From assembly GCF_029227915.1 (NCBI RefSeq), contig NC_079885.1, positions 21,587,001 to 21,651,000 of the forward strand: a stretch of DNA of 64,000 nt. Reading direction: 5' to 3'. Positions within the stretch are counted from its first letter, which is position 1; the number at the start of each line of letters is the position of its first letter. Position numbers and translations under genes: made by a program. This stretch comes from Hydractinia symbiolongicarpus (lineage: Eukaryota; Cnidaria; Hydrozoa; Anthoathecata; Hydractiniidae). Shown here piece after piece: positions 45,229 through 57,493 of this stretch. A model generated the notes under the pieces. That model did not search any database. It was given only the letters and a program-made list of their open reading frames with translations, and was not told the DNA's origin.

Positions 45229-48200
45229 ATGACAACAAATATGGCTGCAGAAGGTAAAGATCGCGCACTGATTACTGTTTTGAAAAGTAAACCACTTGTA
45301 TTAAATTTTAGCAATAAAGATCTTAAGGAGATATCCCCTGCTATTGGACGAATAAGCTCTATCAAATCTCTTATCCTTAAAAGTAATGTGCTATCGGATC
45401 TTCCCATAGAAGTTGCAGCCTTAGCAAAGGTACGTAGCTGGCTAGATTTTTTAACCACTAGAGAAACATAGAGATAAAAAATTGATTAAACATACAAGCA
45501 TTTCTTTGAACTTTTTTAAACAATGGTCTCAGCCACTTGTTTCTTGTTTGTGTGCATGGATTTTGTTCTGGTAAGCATTGCATGACTTTTCATTATTAAA
45601 TTAACATTTGCATTGATATTTATTTTTAAGCTTGAAAATGTTAATCTTGGAAACAATATATTAAAAAAATTACCTTCAGTATTTCAATATACACACAGCA
45701 TAAAGACACTGCATTTGTTCAATAATTCAATTGAAGCGTTGGATCCAGATGTTATATGTAAGGTGTTTTTCAATTTTATTCACAACATTAATTTAGAGGT
45801 CTGATTAACTGGATATAACTGAATTGAACTCATTGAAAATCATTGTAAGATTTGTTAGGAATACTTAAAGCAATCTTTATGTAACTTAACGAATGATATA
45901 AAGTTTTTTTTATTTGAAAACGGACAAAAATAAAAATGCATGAAATGTAAAAGGTCTGTCATAATAATTAGTTACATAATTAACCCTGATTTAGAATAAA
46001 ATATTATCATTACAAATCATCCCCTAAGGTGTAAAAGTTCAATGATATGGAGGCTAAAAGTATTGCAAACAGTTTTACACAACAAGAAGTTCAAATTCTT
46101 TCATATGTTTTCTACTCATTCATGACATAGTCTACTTCGTGGGCGAGTTTCGATGTTTACTTTGCGTCTGCCTTAATCGTTTGTACGTGTCAGAATCATG
46201 TTCCTCTTTCTTCATCATGTTCAGGCCATGTTCCTCTGAATGGATCCATTTGGGGTGTAGTGTTGAATTCTTCTTCCTCATCTATGCTTTCAGAGAACCA
46301 AGTTTTAGCGTTATCTGGGTGTCTGCAGAGTATTTTGTTCGTTATCTTGTTCCTTGCAGTGAGTTTATTTCCCTTGTCGTTGATTCCCATTATCTCATGT
46401 GGTTCTGTGCAGAATAGGGGATCAACTTTCTGTAGTTTGTTGTAATTTCTAATGAATACCTTGTCCCCTATTGCAAAATTTGATTGTATGCAGTATTTTG
46501 AGCTATTAATCTGCTTTTGGTTCTCATCTTTTGATCGCATGTCTCGTTCTCTGGCCTGAGGTTTCAAACGCACCTCATTTTGAAATAGCATTGCAGCAAG
46601 GGGATTTCCAGTTGTTGGGTGTTGTGTTTGTAATCATCTAGTGTGGATGTTAGAGTCTCCCTCTCGGGTTGTTTCCTTGAGTACCCAATCTTCATAGCTT
46701 TTCCCAGTGGTCACATACGTCTTCACAGGATTTGATGACGGATGTAAAGGTGGAGTGTTTTCCAATTGGCTGTTGCGTTCTTGTGCAAACTTCTGTATTC
46801 TTCTACTGTTAAACGGTGGCCCATTGTCTGATATTTGTGTGCTTGGGTTCCCAAAGTTGTGGTAGATGTCTTCCAGGGCTGGTAGTACTTTTTAAGCACT
46901 AGTAGATGTCACAAGTTTTACAGCAGGAAGCCTTGACGCAAGATCTTGAGCGACTACGATGTGTATATTGAATGGCATCGGACCGACTGTGTGCCAGCAT
47001 TTTTCAGGAACTTTGTGTGCGACTATTGGTTTTTTTGGATTTTTTCTCTGTGAAAGTGTTGCAACCTTGTAGCTTTTTCTTTCAATTTAGAAAAGTAGAA
47101 ATGATGTGTCAGCCTTCTGTGTAATTTGTCCTGGTTTGCTCCTCTGTGGCACAACTCTACTGCTCTGGTTTGTAGACTGTTGGGTAGGGTGATTCGATCG
47201 CCCTTTAACAGGATGTTATTGCCAGTTGTAGTCAACTCTGGAAGGATCTGTTTGTACGCCGCAGCCTCGTTAGGTGCGTTTTGGGGGATCAACGTCTGTC
47301 CTTTCCAAACTAGCTGTAGCAACTAGGCAAGTGTTGTGTCGGTGGTGGTTGCCGTTAATATTTCTGCTAACTTAATATGATCGATTATTGGTGTGTTCTG
47401 TAGCATGTATAGCAGGTTGTTTAAGTCTCCTGCTTGCTGGTTTGACTTAGCGTGTCTGGAGAGGTAGTCTGCCTAATTGATCTTGCCTTGCTGATAAATT
47501 ACCTTAAACCGTATGTCCTGGTGTCGGAGTTTTATTCACTCCGTTCTGATTGATCCCTTGCGCTTACCGTTGAATATTGATTCCAAAGGTTTATGATCTG
47601 CAATGATCTGGATGGTTGTAGGTGATCCAACAATGTAATTACTGAATCGTCTCATTGCAAAGTCGGTTCCCAGAGCATTCAGGTCAATTTGTGGGTATCA
47701 TTTTTCGGCGTTTTTAGTTGTTCTGGATGCTATTGCTATTGGCTTAGCTGTGTGAACGGTGGTACCTTGGGCTATCATTGCTCCTAAAAGCATGGTTTCT
47801 TTTCTGAACTCATTAAGCAGTTTTTCAAAAGTCTCCCGGTGTTCTCTTTCCCAGTTAAATCGAGTGTTCTTTGTTGTAAGATGTCTGAGGTTACTGGAGA
47901 GCTTTGCAAAATTAGGGATGAATTCGGCATTAGATGGCATCATGCAGATGAAGCTGACGAGGTTTTCTTTTGATTTAGGTGGTGATATGTGGTCCAGTGC
48001 TTCAATCTTTGCAGGATCTGGTCGCACTCCTTTGGAGCTGATTCGCAGGCCCCAGAACTCGATTTCGTTTTTGCCAAACTGGCATTTATCTGGATTGAAT
48101 GTCAGACCGGCTGATGCTATTACTTCCGTTATTCTTTTTATAGCTTTGTTGTCTTCTTCAATTGTAGGTGCTGCGACAATGAGATTATCATGAATTAGGT

Positions 48201-51200
48201 GTGCTTGGGAAATGTCAGCGAAAAGTGGTATTAGTGCAGTGTTAAGTTCTCCTTGACCTGGTTTGACTCCCATTGTTAATCTCTTGTATCGATACAGCTT
48301 TGCCTAAAATACTGTTAGGTATCGTGATTCTGGGTGAAGTTTTAATTGCCAGAAGGCACACGTAAAGTCTATTTTGGAAAAGACTTCAGCATTACTCAGT
48401 TTGGCTTTGATATCTTCTTGTCTTGGAATTGGGAGGTTTGATGACTGTATGGCTCTGTTTACATTTCTTGCGTCTACGTCTAATGTCACTCTAATACTTC
48501 CGTCTAACTTAGGTGCTGTTACTGCATCGGAGATCTATGGAGCTGGTTCAGTTGTTGGATTCTCCTCAATTATATCTTCGGTTATCATGTCATTGATGGC
48601 TTTATTCACTCTTTCTTGCAAGTGATAAGGTGTTGTCCTTGGTGGAGATGCGACTGGTTTGATGGTATTGTCAACATGGAGCTTCACCTCGTAATCTCTT
48701 AGCTTTCCGAATCTGTGAAATTTTAAGGGTATTCCTTTGATATGGCTGCAACTTGTTTTTCGAACCACTTATCATCATAACTTAGTGGTCTATGTGAGGT
48801 TTGGAGTTTGATGATGCCTAGTTGTTCTGCACATTTTCCTGATAAAACTGGTTTGCAGGACCCTTCTATTATATTATATTTCACTGAAATTAAAGTTTTG
48901 CCAAACGAACTGCTCCTAGTTTGGCTATTGCTGGGCTCTTGTAAGGTTTTTTTACTGTTTGTTTCAAACATTCTCCCTAGCATATTCCATCTTTCGGCTT
49001 TATCTGCTCTTGTGGCTTTTTTTTTGAATTTTCATCAGTCTCTGCCACGCACCAGTCTTTGTACATTCGAGCAGAGGAGAACAATCCCAAAACTTGGTGA
49101 TCTTATCCTTTGATTGCCATTCTTCACGTATCTCGTCATACTGTTCGAGAGTAGGTTTCTAGTATGCATGTAAAAATTGCCATCTAGTGATCGCTGTGTC
49201 CATGGCTACGTTTGGAGGGTCTGTGTATTGGGCCTCATACCGCGATGTGTAGGTTAGTATAAAGTCATTGGATGCATTTAGATTGTTATCTATGTGGAGA
49301 TCAGGGTCAAAGTGTAAAGTAGTCATGTTTATTAAGACACTTAGTTGTTTTAACTTTAGTTAACCATGTTAGTTGTAAGAATGTGTGCTTTCAGCTGTAG
49401 AACGTTGAAATACACAGGAAGTAAAAAATAAGCACAGAATTATCTCACCTGTGTAAACCAGGGCAAACCTGGTGTGATCAATACCTTTGGGTGGTCGACT
49501 ATGTCCAAGTACGACCTGGTTCTTTCTGTAATATAAGTGTACCAATACGATTGTATTTCTTTTACATTCGTCGGCAAATGTAAATGTCTGTTCTCATAAT
49601 AATTAGTTCAATATAATTAACCCTGATCTAGAATAGAATATATCATTATAAATCACCATGGTGACAAAATTTTCTCTTTTTATCCTTTTTGGAGTTATAT
49701 AGCCATGTTCATCACTGTGATTTACGTTGATCGATGTAAGCACAACAGGGCATAGAAACCAAGACTGTTACTAAGAGCATGTGCTTGACTGTCAGTCCGC
49801 ATCATGCACCGAAACCCTTTTACAACCAACCTTGTTTTCCGTCACTTGATGGGGTAGAGTCTATATTGGTTTTCTACCTTTCACACATGATCACTCACCA
49901 TAAAGGTAGTGTGTACAAGCAGGAGTTTAGTAGCAAGCAATGCCTGTCTCTAAATGCCTGTTTCTACCTAATAAAGTCAATGATACAGCGTACGCGTACC
50001 TGTTGAAAATCTTATGAGGATTACGGTATTAAAGGATGAAGCATTTGATGGAAATGTTGATTTAATTGGGCCCATTGATTGCATTTTGTGCCTTCATGAC
50101 GATGCAGAGATAGAGGTTGCAATTAATTAGGAAGAAGTATAGGTATCATGTTATTTTTGTGTATTTCGACCCAGCAGGTCGTTCAGGCATTCTCTTGCAG
50201 TCATCGTAGTTGTTACTTTGGGCGTCAATAATTACGGAAATGCCAGACTAAAAGATGGATGAATTAATGCCATAATTCCAAATAAAGGATGTTGAGCGTA
50301 TTTTTTTGTGATCTACAATAGCCTCATAGCCTAATACGTAGTAGTATGCTTTTATCAAAATATTAGTAACTGCAAATACTTTTTCATAAATGGAACGTTT
50401 TAATGTTGTTTTCTAGCACACAGGATCAGTGTTTTTAATTTTCAAAATGCAGTGCCTCATTCCGTTACTGAACATGCGAAGTTATTCTTTTTAAAAAGAC
50501 CGTGTGCGATTTTCTGTAGATTAGGAGTTTTAAATTGTACATTTCTCTTACTTTTTTCTGTCTAACTACAATCGCAGAATTAGTGTATTTCAGAGCTCGT
50601 GACCACAAGCAGTCACGAAAGTCGTTTCTATGTAACACACACCCCGAACTTGTCAAAATTCACTTGCCATTTTTCACAGTGGACTTAATACTTCGAATCT
50701 GAGGCTAGATATAAAATCTTAGTGTGCGTCCCGATTTCATGATTTTTGTCGGACATTTCCGGTTAGTGGATCGGAATGTTTAAAAATGCGGACCTTGCGG
50801 ATGGTGCACCTAAAGTATTATCGACGACAGTTACTCGGCTTACACGTCTGCCAAAGTAAAAATTTTGCAGCGCACTGGCTAAGTAATTCCAGTTGTTTTT
50901 TTCTAGAGATAGCCAAAAAAGGGCCTTTCACAAAAATAGTGTAGACAGCGTGCTAAGGGATTAAATTTCTATTTCATCAAAATCTTCCTCGATTTAGATA
51001 TCCCAACAGCACATGTAATTACTGTTTTATTCTTTAGGTGGACTTAAAAATTTAACATTGTTAAACTTGAATAATAACAGAATAAAAGAACTTCCTCCTC
51101 AAATAAACAGGTAAAAACTTGAAGTTATTCGTAGCAATTTCTATTCCTTATTTAATGTTTAATTCAAATTAAGGTTCTATAAAAGAACATTCATATTACA

Positions 51201-54200
51201 TATTTTGATCTGTTGTCAGAAATTATTACGAGAAGAAATTAGCGCGGTTTCGCGTTTTTTTTTCAACATTCGCGAAATTAAATTCCGCAAAATATCAGTT
51301 TTTTTTTTTTTGCAAACCGCGAAATTAAATTCCCCGAAACCGAAAAGGCTTGAACAGTAAAATTTTATTTTGCAAAAATTTTTTTTTTAAGTCGCAAAAT
51401 TTTCTTTTTGCAACGACCCCTGAAAGTAAAACTTTAGTATATTTTTTTAGATTACCATATCTAAAAGTATTGAGCTTAGATCATAACAAAATAACGGAGC
51501 TACCATGCGAAATTTGTCATCTATCAGAGCTCGAGGAGCTAAATCTGAACTCTAACTTATTACAAGGGTATTTTTTATTAATTTATTTTTACGGTCATGA
51601 GTAGCTATGTTAAAAACTTGCATAATTTTTATTTCTTCGCCTTCCTTCATAGATTGCCATTTGATGTTGCTTTCTTACGCAAACTAAAAAAGTTAAATTT
51701 GCGAAAAAATCGCATCGAAGTTATACCGGATGTATGTATACGCACATTTCATTTTTTCTCTTGTAGTTTGTCAATTTTAAATGAATATATCTGCATACAC
51801 CCAAAGGAAAGAGCTTTTAGCAGGAATTAAAATTATTGCGAAACTCATTTTCGCGATTTTGTCCCCTAGTTCAATATTCAATTTTTAGAGCAAATCACAA
51901 AAGTAAGTTATAATACAAATTCTTGAAGACAGTTTAAAACTTTTAATCATGTGTTTTGCTTGTGGTTTTCATTCCAGGGGCGGGAAAGGGCGGGAAAGTA
52001 CATGTCCCGCGAAAATTCTGCTAGGGTAGAAGTAATTGTAATGTTTTTTAGGGATTGTGCCAATGCAATAAATTGCAAGTGTTGGATGTTGCAGGAAATA
52101 GAGTAGAATCTTTCCCAGCAGAGGTATGTTTAATCCAACTTTGCTCCAGGGGTCTTCTACGCCTTTGATATCTTGATAGATGCTTGAATTTTTAATTCCC
52201 TGCACCATTTTTTTCTTTACAAGAATCCTCTCCATCCGATAATCCGATTTTGTTAGCCTCGTTAATTTTTAGTTATATACCCTGTAAATTGTGTCAAGTA
52301 GGGATAAGGCTTATAAAATCTCAAAAATTTCCTTCAAACAGAGGAACTTGGTTGGGCCCGAACTTGGGACCTTTCAAACTTAAAGTGAGTGCTCTACCGA
52401 TTTCGTTAACCCCTCCGTCTTATGTCGAAAAGCCCTGAATTTAAAAGTAAGTTTTCTCAAATTCGTGTTTTGGCTAAATTACGCTACAGTTTTGTAATCA
52501 ACTGCATCCCAAATCAGATACTAATACAAATACTAATTAAATACCTCATCAACTAAAAAAATAAAATACCTCATTCCGCGTATTATATATAAACGCTACG
52601 CGTAGAACACTGGGGACGAGGGTGCTTCGTCAACTTACTGACGACCCGGGGTTCTAAGTAAAGAAAATATGGTATCTTACGCATTTCATTGTGTTTACTA
52701 CAGTGCACTATACTACAAATGAAATGGTGCGTCTGTTCTTCTTCAACCTGTATATAGTTTGGAAAGTTACTCCTGAAAGAATTGTACTGCGAAGAAAATA
52801 ACTTGCTGAGACATCTACCTGTGTGTTCAACGCAAGGAGAAGAAGTTCTTCCCCTCAAGGTAGGTTATTAGATTCGTTATGATTTTTAAGTACAGAAAAG
52901 TATTACAGTTGACAAGTCTGAATATAATGCACACTGAATTGGAAAGAAATATAATACGCTTTTAAGGTTGTTTGGAACCAAGAAAGGGGCTTAAGAAGCG
53001 AAATTTTAAGGAAGCTAAAAAAAGCGAGTTTCTTTTACAATTTACTCAAATTCAATGTTCATTTTTGTTTGAGATGGTTTGTCTGTCAAAGCTATAAGCC
53101 AATAAATTTCTTTTACACCATCCGGAAGACGGCATACACTCTCCTTCCACATGTTCAGAAATCTCTCTTTTCATATTTAGGAGTTAACTGGTAGATTCAT
53201 TTCAACTGCACTAAAGGACAGGTTGGAAATAAACTTTAAATGTTATTTTATTATTATGTTATTATTATTATGTTAAATGTTATGTTTTTAATTTTTCCTA
53301 GTACGTCTAACATGCGTGTGCAAATAAAATTTTATCCAGAATTAGAAGAGATGTTGAAATCAACCTTGTCCTGCGCTGTATGTGGTGAACCGTTTCTAAA
53401 CACCTGGCTGGAATGTGTGCAGTTTGTTGACGGCAAAAAGGTCAGGTATTTTTTTAAAGTAACCCGGTTATCTGTACTATGTAATTATGACCTCTATAAT
53501 AAAATATCTACCAATAGATGAAATAATTGGTCCAAATGTGGGCATTTTAGGAAGGCCATAAATTCTGGCTGGTTGTTTCAGTGAAAAATCAAATTACATT
53601 TTTTAGGGGAAATATTTTTACATTGCTGGATTGCAATTGAGGTCAGAAACAGCGAGTGCTACGAAGTCGTATAAAATTCAAATATTGCAACTTCTGAAGG
53701 CTGAAATAAAAAAATGGAGTTATTATTATTATTATTATTATTTACCCAGGATAGGCTCTTCAGTTCCTATTGGTACTGCTATCAACGAGGGTTCTGCGAA
53801 GGGGGTTCTAGCGCATTTAAAGCTCCCATTTGAGCTACGAAAGTCGTGGACGCATCAATCCTATTCTCATGCTGAGCGCTAAGCAGAAAGGATAGATTCA
53901 CACTTTTATAGTCTCTGGCATGACTCGGCCGGGGTTTGAACCCAAGACCTCCCGCACTGAAAGCGAACGCTCTACCACAAGGCTATCAGTCGAATGGTTT
54001 ATGAGTTATATTTTTGGATTTTTTGGACAATTTTCAAAGTTTAAGACAAACCAAGAATGTCCTCATAGTTCTAAATATTTAAGCCATAAAAGTTTTGTGT
54101 TCTTGGATAATGCTGGTAATGGTAGATAAACACAATTCTTCTACACCATATTAAAAACCCATTAAATTTCGTGCATGGTTTACGAGGATATGTTGACTTA

Positions 54201-57200
54201 TACTTGAGACGTCCTAGAAAAATCAAGAAGTTTAGCACGCTGGTAGGAATTACACAGAGAGAGAATTTAAAAATAATATCTTTGCATAATTTCTTTCGGT
54301 TTTAGATGCTTGGTACACGAAATAATCCTGGAATAGTTCCAGTCCGTGGATTGTTATGTTCCTACACGTGCTTCAATCGTGGTGATCATGACTTTTTCGG
54401 TATCGCACATGTTGAAAGGTGAAAAATGGCGTATAGCTAAGTGATGCACTCAACAAACAAAGATAGACAGCTGTTTGTGGGTTATTCCACTGTTCAAGCA
54501 AGAAAAATAAAATGAGAACAAGATTTTAAAAGACTTGGCTTTAATAGAGAAAGACATCGATTTTATATGCGTAGTGATGTAGAAATCTTTTTCTTAGTTC
54601 CGCCTCCGCAGTTGCGTTGCCAATACCTCCCTTTTAGTTCTTATACCCCCAGCTTTGGGTCTCATAGTAGCAGAGGGTCAAAATGTTTTATAAAAGCATA
54701 GTTAATAGACTAAAACCCAATTGGGTTTTAGTCTATTAACTATTATAAAAGCAAATAATTAAGGAAAGAAAAGAAAATAGGATTCAGTTGTCCAAAATTT
54801 TATGTGTCTGTTTACTTGCTTTGATGTTTATTGAAATTTTAAAGAAATCTTTCTTTTAATAAAGTCAGCACATTGAGACATTAAAAGTACCCCCACTACC
54901 CAAAAAAATAAAAATAAAACTCGTCCCTAGTGCTCACATCCACCCTTGTATTAGACACACAAAAGCAAGCAAAGAGGTTTGAAGACAACTACAGTGTTGG
55001 TTGTTATAAAAGCGTTGCTCGTAAGACCAGACTTCCGGAATCCGGCATCGAATTTTATATAATGCATGAATTATTAAGTTGTATGTTTAAAATGTAATTT
55101 TTTATAAATATTAGCTGTTGTTAAACGGTGCCTTGTATCGTTGATTTTTACGTGGGGATAAAAGACTTGCGGGACCATAGTACATAGACCACGCCTCATC
55201 CCAGGTGGTCTTCGTTGGCTATCAGAATCATTGAGGCGAGGTTAGCATAACCTGCGGCTGGGACAGTTAAGCACGGAAGGAGAGCGCGTGTGGTGTTGTG
55301 GAATCACGAAATAAAAAGGTAAATAGAGAACGAAGGATGAAGTTAAAGAGAAAGCATGGTATTTTTTGTAGTTTCGGTTATAGCAAAGGGCCGCCTCTAT
55401 CTTAAAAAAAACCAAAAGACTTGAAACAACTTACTCTCCACACAGCATATAAAATAACATTTTTATTGGGGGATTTCGTAAAAAAATATTCTATCCTGAT
55501 CTAGGCATCACATGTTTATATTCCATCATTCAAAACATTCTCTACCCAATCTCCCAGGGAGCATTTTGGCGAGAAAGATGTTGCAGGGTTCAGAAAAATA
55601 CTATTATTATAGACATGGCGGATGGGACATTACTTACTATGCTTGGTTATTAAGTTTAGATAAAAGCTCTTTACTATCGCTTTATTGGTTATAATATACA
55701 ACGAAACTAACTAAAAAGTAACTAAAAATAATGCACAATAAAATAGATAGATAGATCTATCTATTTTATTTTATTGTGCTTGGACAGACTTTAAGAATAG
55801 GGCCTGAAAAAATGAAATGGAACCCACCTCTGGCAGGCAGGGAATTCAATTTTAATTCGCATGACATACAGTGGTGTCTAGAGTGCAAATTTTAAAATTC
55901 TATAGTCGCAAATACCCCAAAGGACAGCTCTTCTGATGCTAATTCTTTGTACCATAGATCAAAGATTTCAAGTGATTATTAATGTTTTTCAAAGTTTCAA
56001 CATTTTCTACAGCAGTACAGCATTTAGGTATACAGCATATGAAATTACGTTAATTATGATCTCGTCACACATACATTAATTTTAAGATGATATAGAGAAT
56101 CAAATAAGGCACAGATAGTGCAACCATGCAACAAACTCTATCATGGCCAGAGTATGCTTCGACAATCAAAAATGAAAATGTAAAATTAGGTGCAATAACA
56201 AATGAATTTTTGAATGACTTCTTGAATGACTTTTTCCAGTAAGGTTTCAAGAAGTGTTTTGCAAAGTAGTTAAAAAAACACAAAAGTTAGAAAAGTTTGA
56301 AAAAAATAAAATTTGAAATTTGGGAAAATAAAATAAATAGTGCATAGTAAAATGCACACAAAAGAACTAAGGAGTCATTTACTATTTTATTCAATCCTTT
56401 CGTTTAATTTAGATAATATTTCAACAGGAACAAGTCTATAGTTTGTGCAGATTATCTTGAAGAAGAAATGCTGCCAGGTTTTTCACCCAGGCCACAACAT
56501 TTTGTGCGTGGGAAGAAGGATACGGTTGAAAACATCAACTCAACAAATAAAGCGCTCTTTGTATTTGTAAAGGATTGTGAAAATGTTGAAATTAATGTGA
56601 TTGGAAAAGTTGGCAAAATAACTTTGGAGGATTGTGTTAAGTTGAAAGTTAATATTTCCGACCATGTGGTTAGTGGAGTTTCAGAGTTAATCCGATGCAA
56701 GGATATGGAGATTCGTTTTGGTGAAGATGCTCAAGTAGGTCTATATAACACATATTTTTTTAAAAGAAAAGTTTTTATAAGAAAAGGAGCCTTAAAAACC
56801 TTAAAATTTTAAGAAAATCCCCAGCCTCATCATTTTAAGATTCAATTTTTGGAGACCTTGGTAATTACATTTACAGTAACCCTAGGTAATAATCACCATA
56901 ATTTCAAAACACAACACAAAGGAAACTTCCTTTTTATTTTTAGTCAAATATACATCCTAAAAAATTTTTATCCTGATAATAACAAAAGAAGTTTTTTTTC
57001 TTCAATAAAAATAAAAGACATCTCAAATAAATCGTTAGTTATTTATAAAGAAAACAAACAAAGAAAATAGAGGAATAAAAGAAAAAATTCAAGAAAATTT
57101 CAAGCTATATATATATATTCAGGCATTTTGCTAAGAAAATTAAGGCTTAGGTCAAAAAACTGATTTCTAATAAAAAAACGTTTCTAATGAATGAAGAAAC

Positions 57201-57493
57201 AGAAAGTAATATTTTTGTGTGCATTGCTGCAACATCGTAAAAAAAGTTTTGAATTATTTTTTGTGTAATAATAACATATTAGATTAGTTACGTAAGCACT
57301 TTGTAGTTTGAAGAACTGTTGCTACAAGGGGAAAGAATGAGGAAGAGGTTGCCACTGCAAGTAAGTCCACCGGCTTGCTTTAGTGAAATGCGTCGAAATC
57401 AGATTTGCTAGATAAGTAAAATTTAAATGTTAAATATTTATGTTTTTTAATATATATTTTTTACTTTTTTATTCTATTTCTCTGTTGTAGTAA
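45229..57493 (+). CDS. LRRC69: LRRC69-like leucine-rich repeat protein fused to a C-CAP/CARP segment, 475 aa
   Basis: Exons: 45229-45429, 45631-45757, 51038-51110, 51451-51567, 51653-51731, 52052-52123, 52758-52859, 53181-53221, 53302-53440, 54306-54418, 56428-56734, 57307-57360, 57491-57493 (stop only). All phases agree. Residues about 20-235 are leucine-rich repeats (LVLNFSNKDLKEI, LTLLNLNNNRIKELP, LKVLSLDHNKITELP, LKKLNLRKNRIEVIP). Then LKELYCEENNLL, a loop and a possible zinc site: C295/C298 in SCAVCGEPFLNTWLECVQF and C335/C339 in LLCSYTCFNRGDHDFFGIA. This order and these motifs match vertebrate LRRC69 as I remember it, which ends about here. Exons 11-12 add about 120 residues, including ALFVFVKDCENVEINVIGKV and ITLEDCVKLKVNI, closely resembling the CARP/C-CAP beta-helix of cyclase-associated proteins. 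Exon 11 uses the AACAG acceptor at 56427; the nearer TTTAG at 56412 would give an immediate stop. Function unknown; LRR plus CAP-like modules suggest a scaffold or actin/tubulin link (inference). Confidence 0.85.
45944..49655 (-). mobile_element. Decayed Ty3/gypsy-type retrotransposon in LRRC69-CAP intron 2
   Basis: Minus-strand fragments in gypsy order. 48983-48723: protease-to-RT linker region. 48768-48535: RT N-terminus (TTPYHLQERVNKAINDMI). 48489-48304: RT with FSKIDFTCAFWQLKLHP. 48273-47698: rest of RT and the RT-RNase H connection (LIHDNLIVAAPT, FNPDKCQFGKNEIEFWGLRI). 47322-47023: integrase zinc-finger region (LCHRGANQDKLHRRL). 46591-46196: integrase C-terminal region with FAIGDKVFIRNY. 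RT precedes integrase, the reverse of copia. Stops and frameshifts separate the pieces, so it is dead. Similar 77-80-bp direct repeats at 45944-46020 and 49576-49655 (both with AATAATTAGTT and ATTAACCCTGAT) may be LTR remnants. Confidence 0.85.
49656..51037. other. Remainder of LRRC69-CAP intron 2
   Basis: 1.4 kb of AT-rich intron with no recognisable gene; ORFs of 60-75 codons here look like chance. It ends at the acceptor TTCTTTAG (51037). Confidence 0.5.
51236..51345. repeat. CGCGAAATTAAATTC fold-back fragment
   Basis: Alternating GCGGTTTCGCG, ATTCGCGAAATTAAATTCCGC and AACCGCGAAATTAAATTCC motifs, able to fold on themselves. Same repeat family as the larger element at 14.8-15.4 kb. In LRRC69-CAP intron 3. 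Confidence 0.6.
52345..52425 (-). repeat. tRNA-like SINE head (degenerate)
   Basis: On the minus strand, GTTAACGAAATCGGTAGAGC resembles an A box and AAGTTCGGGCCC a B box at tRNA-like spacing. The anticodon arm does not pair well, so it is not a functional tRNA; it looks like the head of a tRNA-derived SINE or a tRNA pseudogene. In LRRC69-CAP intron 6. Confidence 0.5.
53718..53992 (-). mobile_element. tRNA-derived SINE
   Basis: Minus strand: a tRNA-like head at 53992-53922 with A box TAGCCTTGTGGTAGAGCG and B box GGTTCAAACCC, about 180 bp of body, and a 3' tail of AAT trinucleotides (seen as TTATTATTATTATT on plus, 53718-53740). The anticodon arm pairs (TTCGC with GCGGG) around the loop TTTCAGT, so the triplet at the anticodon position is TCA. 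Head, body and simple-repeat tail are the SINE layout. Lies in LRRC69-CAP intron 9. Confidence 0.75.
54700..54741. repeat. Perfect 42-bp palindrome
   Basis: AGTTAATAGACTAAAACCC, AATT, then GGGTTTTAGTCTATTAACT: two 19-base arms with no mismatch around a self-complementary centre. In LRRC69-CAP intron 10. Confidence 0.95.
55150..55310 (+). ncRNA. GC-rich foldable segment, possible structured RNA or RNA-derived repeat
   Basis: A block far richer in G+C than its surroundings, within LRRC69-CAP intron 10. It contains several nested complementary pairs: ACCACGC (near 55190) with GCGTGTGGT (near 55287), CGCCTCA with TGAGGCG, GACCAC with GTGGTC, and AGGTTA/TAACCT. The phrase AGTTAAGCAC is shared with 5S rRNA, but the rest does not follow 5S. 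I do not recognise a known family. It could be an unknown ncRNA, a 5S-derived SINE relic or chance; no promoter boxes were identified. Confidence 0.25.
55733..55779. repeat. Near-perfect palindrome with GATA units
   Basis: GCACAATAAAATAGATAGAT is reverse-complementary to the right arm ATCTATCTATTTTATTGTGC, apart from a 5-base insertion (TTTTA/TTATT) in the right arm. Likely an extruding hairpin or replication-slippage product. LRRC69-CAP intron 10. Confidence 0.85.

Noticed and set aside
46139-48625. Plus-strand ORFs of 61-144 codons
   Set aside because: Antisense shadows of the gypsy pol fragments.
51969-52235. 88-aa minus-strand ORF
   Set aside because: Antisense to LRRC69-CAP exon 6 and its flanks.
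55250-55280. 5S rRNA gene
   Set aside because: Only AGTTAAGCAC matches; the rest does not follow 5S sequence or box order.
56412-56427. Acceptor TTTAG at 56412 for LRRC69-CAP exon 11
   Set aside because: It would read AGA TAA, an immediate stop; the AACAG acceptor at 56427 keeps a 103-codon frame.
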